Origin: CAZTQN01 sp964615765
GTDB lineage: Bacteria; Planctomycetota; Phycisphaerae; Phycisphaerales; UBA1924
Direction: 5' to 3'
Length of the DNA stretch: 7,983 nucleotides
NCBI GenBank assembly: GCA_964615765.1
Contig: CAZTQN010000067.1
Coordinates: 1-7,983 of the forward strand
The notes under the pieces were generated by a model. That model made no database searches. It had not been told where the DNA came from and saw nothing but the letters and a program-made list of their open reading frames with translations. Both the position numbers and the translations under genes were made by a program. The first letter of the stretch is position 1; each line of letters opens with the position of its first letter. Positions 6,988-7,983 of the stretch are shown here, one piece after another.

Positions 6988-7045
6988 TCAACACCCCGCA
7001 AACCACGCCGTGAGGAACGTAAACACGTCCTCCACGCTCACCACC
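6988..7045 (-). pseudogene. Remnant: 3' end of a third Gly-Cys dockerin gene
   Basis: These 58 bp match the last 58 bp of the gene at 5292-6227 (5292-5349) with two mismatches, at 7012 and 7021. Translated on the minus strand they give VVSVEDVFTFLTAWFAGC and a TGA, identical in protein to that gene's end. Both nucleotide changes are synonymous. Similarity stops abruptly at 7045, and the first calcium-binding loop, the body and the signal peptide are absent. It is either what is left of a deleted paralogue or a copied fragment. The frame continues without a stop from the lipoprotein gene's stop codon at 7144-7146 through the remnant. Confidence 0.8.
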
Positions 7046-7077
7046 ATCGCATCACCCACGCCCTCCCCCTTCGAGCC

Positions 7078-7099
7078 CTTCGCGCCTTCGCGTTCAACC
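7078..7099 (-). repeat. Intergenic repeat, minus-orientation copy
   Basis: Read on the minus strand, this ends TTGAACGCGAAGGCGCGAAG, the counterpart of the copy at 4648-4670 with one G fewer. It is followed (toward lower coordinates) by GGCTCGAAGGGGGAGGG, then the dockerin remnant. A diverged relative (AACGCGAACGCGGAGGCACG, minus strand, about 6964-6945) may lie on the other side of the remnant. Confidence 0.6.
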
Positions 7100-7106
7100 T
7101 CGTCCC

Positions 7107-7138
7107 CACTCCACCACTCCGCCACTCCGCCACTTCCC
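7107..7138 (+). repeat. 8-bp tandem repeat downstream of the lipoprotein gene
   Basis: Four units in a row: CACTCCAC, CACTCCGC, CACTCCGC and CACTTCCC. They lie between the lipoprotein stop and the intergenic repeat at 7078-7099. No coding role is evident. Confidence 0.65.
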
Positions 7139-7143
7139 CCTCC

Positions 7144-7845
7144 TCAAATCCCCTTCACAAACGCGTCCGCCTCCGCCATCGACTTTTCCATCTCGCTGAT
7201 CAGCGACGCGATCTCGCGCTCCAGGTCCGCCACCGTCCCGCGCATCGCCGCCACCGCCTGAGCGTTCAGGCTGTGCTTCAGCGACAGCACATTATCGCGA
7301 AACGCGGCGAGCACCGGGTCCATCTTCGCCTCCGCCCGCTTCATGCTCGCCAGCATCTCGTCATACCGCCCGCGCGTCTCGCGCAGCTGTGCCTGGCTCC
7401 GCGCCTTCAAATCCGCGCTGGTGTACTGCCCGATCTCATGCTCCCACTCCCGAAACAGATCGCCGCCGACGCTCTCCACGCCCTTGATGCGATCACGCAC
7501 CTTGTCCGCCTTGCTCTGCGACCGGTCCAGGTCCCCCTTGGCCTTGTCATACGCCGAGCGCAGCGCCCCGCCGTCGGCGTTCACCAGCGCGCTGAACCTA
7601 TCCAGCGTGGTCTGAAACTGTTCCTTCGCCTCGGCCTGCCCCTGCCTGGCCGACTCGACGCGCGACACGAGAATGTCCCGCTTCTCCTTCCCCATCCACT
7701 CCATCGCCGTGTAGTACGTGCTGGAGCACCCGGACATCGCGCCGACCGCGAGACCACCCGCCGCCACGATCATCACCGCCACCCCCACGCGCACGCCCAC
7801 GCGCACACCCACGCCGCCAACCTTCGCCCGCGCCACACTCATCAT
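7144..7845 (-). CDS. DUF2959 family lipoprotein
   Basis: A 233-residue protein. The ATG at 7845 is chosen for the strong AAGGAG 8 nt upstream; a second ATG follows at once. Residues 1-39 are a lipoprotein signal (basic start, hydrophobic VGVAVMIVAAGGLAVGA) with a lipobox-like AMSGC, so Cys40 would be lipidated and the protein held at a membrane facing the periplasm. The mature part matches the DUF2959 pattern: SSTYYTAMEWMGKEKRDILV, then RVESARQGQAEAKEQFQ, later WEHEIGQYTSADLKARSQAQ and MKRAEAKMDPVLAAFRDNVL, ending SLISEMEKSMAEADAF. It is nearly all helical and probably a coiled coil. The function of the family is unknown. The signal peptide is coded partly by a 12-bp tandem repeat. It is likely monocistronic. 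Confidence 0.9.
   Translation of the reverse strand: MMSVARAKVGGVGVRVGVRVGVAVMIVAAGGLAVGAMSGCSSTYYTAMEWMGKEKRDILVSRVESARQGQAEAKEQFQTTLDRFSALVNADGGALRSAYDKAKGDLDRSQSKADKVRDRIKGVESVGGDLFREWEHEIGQYTSADLKARSQAQLRETRGRYDEMLASMKRAEAKMDPVLAAFRDNVLSLKHSLNAQAVAAMRGTVADLEREIASLISEMEKSMAEADAFVKGI
7784..7819 (-). repeat. 12-bp tandem repeat coding part of the lipoprotein signal peptide
   Basis: Plus-strand units CCCACGCGCACG (7784-7795), CCCACGCGCACA (7796-7807) and a diverged CCCACGCCGCCA (7808-7819). On the coding strand they give a Val-Gly-Val-Arg repeat just before the hydrophobic core. Units of whole codons can expand or contract in frame. Confidence 0.65.
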
Positions 7846-7853
7846 GCCGCACA

Positions 7854-7859
7854 CTCCTT
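7854..7859 (-). promoter_or_regulatory. Shine-Dalgarno site of the DUF2959 gene
   Basis: AAGGAG on the minus strand, 8 nt before the ATG at 7845. It decides that start over an in-frame upstream codon at 7884, which lies beyond the site and would add 13 residues. Confidence 0.7.
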
Positions 7860-7896
7860 CACCAACTCCACCATCATAACGCACCGCGCGCCCACA

Positions 7897-7983
7897 CCCC
7901 CCCCCGGGCCCGGGGGGGGGGGGGGGTCGGGGGGGGCGGCGGGGGGGGGGGGGCGGGGGGGGGGGGGGGGGGGGGGGGGGGGG
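7897..7983. other. Poly-C/poly-G tract, probable sequencing or assembly artefact
   Basis: Nine C, then GGGCCC, then G runs to the end of the window broken only by a TC at 7927-7928 and a few single C. Positions 7897-7920 form a perfect 24-bp palindrome. Long G runs are the no-signal output of two-colour sequencing chemistry, and such tails collect at contig ends. I would not treat it as genomic. It starts ~50 nt upstream of the DUF2959 gene, so that gene's promoter may be partly missing. Confidence 0.85.

Noticed and set aside
7897..7920. Palindromic poly-C/poly-G as a terminator, telomere-like end or origin
   Set aside because: Near-pure homopolymer running to the end of the sequence is better explained as a sequencing or assembly artefact.

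Overview
This 8 kb, very GC-rich window looks like a fragment of a Planctomycetota genome, most likely class Phycisphaerae. The main reason is two secreted proteins (2066-2944 and 5292-6227, both minus strand) that end in a paired dockerin/EF-hand-like module finishing exactly in Gly-Cys, a C-terminal type I associate with planctomycetes. A membrane protein with a CxxC zinc ribbon, a DUF2959 lipoprotein and mixed use of Shine-Dalgarno sites fit this. The assignment is inference from gene content; there is no rRNA or other marker gene.

Layout, left to right. A 5'-truncated nucleotide-sugar 4,6-dehydratase of the FlaA1/CapD/WbpM type runs in from the left edge (3-1583, +). A small coiled-coil protein (1709-2059, +) follows, behind a leader that can fold into two GC-rich hairpins. 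Converging on it, with a 6-nt gap, is the first Gly-Cys dockerin protein (2944-2066, -). Upstream of that on the same strand is a secreted trypsin-like serine protease with an intact His-Asp-Ser triad (3991-3113, -). Divergent from the protease is dUTPase (4108-4644, +), which converges on an antitoxin-first hicBA toxin-antitoxin pair (5220-4700, -). Next come the second Gly-Cys dockerin protein (6227-5292, -), a divergent zinc-ribbon membrane protein (6443-6907, +), a 58-bp remnant of a third Gly-Cys dockerin gene end (6988-7045, -), and a DUF2959 lipoprotein (7845-7144, -). The last ~87 bases are a poly-C/poly-G tract that looks like a sequencing or assembly artefact, so the window probably ends at a contig end.

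How the genes relate. Most are single transcription units of mixed orientation; only hicB-hicA is a clear operon (stop and start share one base). Cell-envelope functions dominate: sugar-nucleotide synthesis, two exported proteins with a shared C-terminal module, an exported protease, a lipoprotein and a membrane protein. dUTPase (nucleotide-pool sanitation) and hicBA stand apart from that theme.

I found no CRISPR array, transposase, phage gene or clearly new multi-gene system. The items most worth follow-up are the duplicated Gly-Cys dockerin end, which lies in frame behind the lipoprotein stop codon; the short HicB with a basic N-terminal tail; three starts where a -10-like box sits only 5-6 nt before the ATG (possible leaderless mRNAs); and an inverted pair of a 22-23-bp intergenic repeat.
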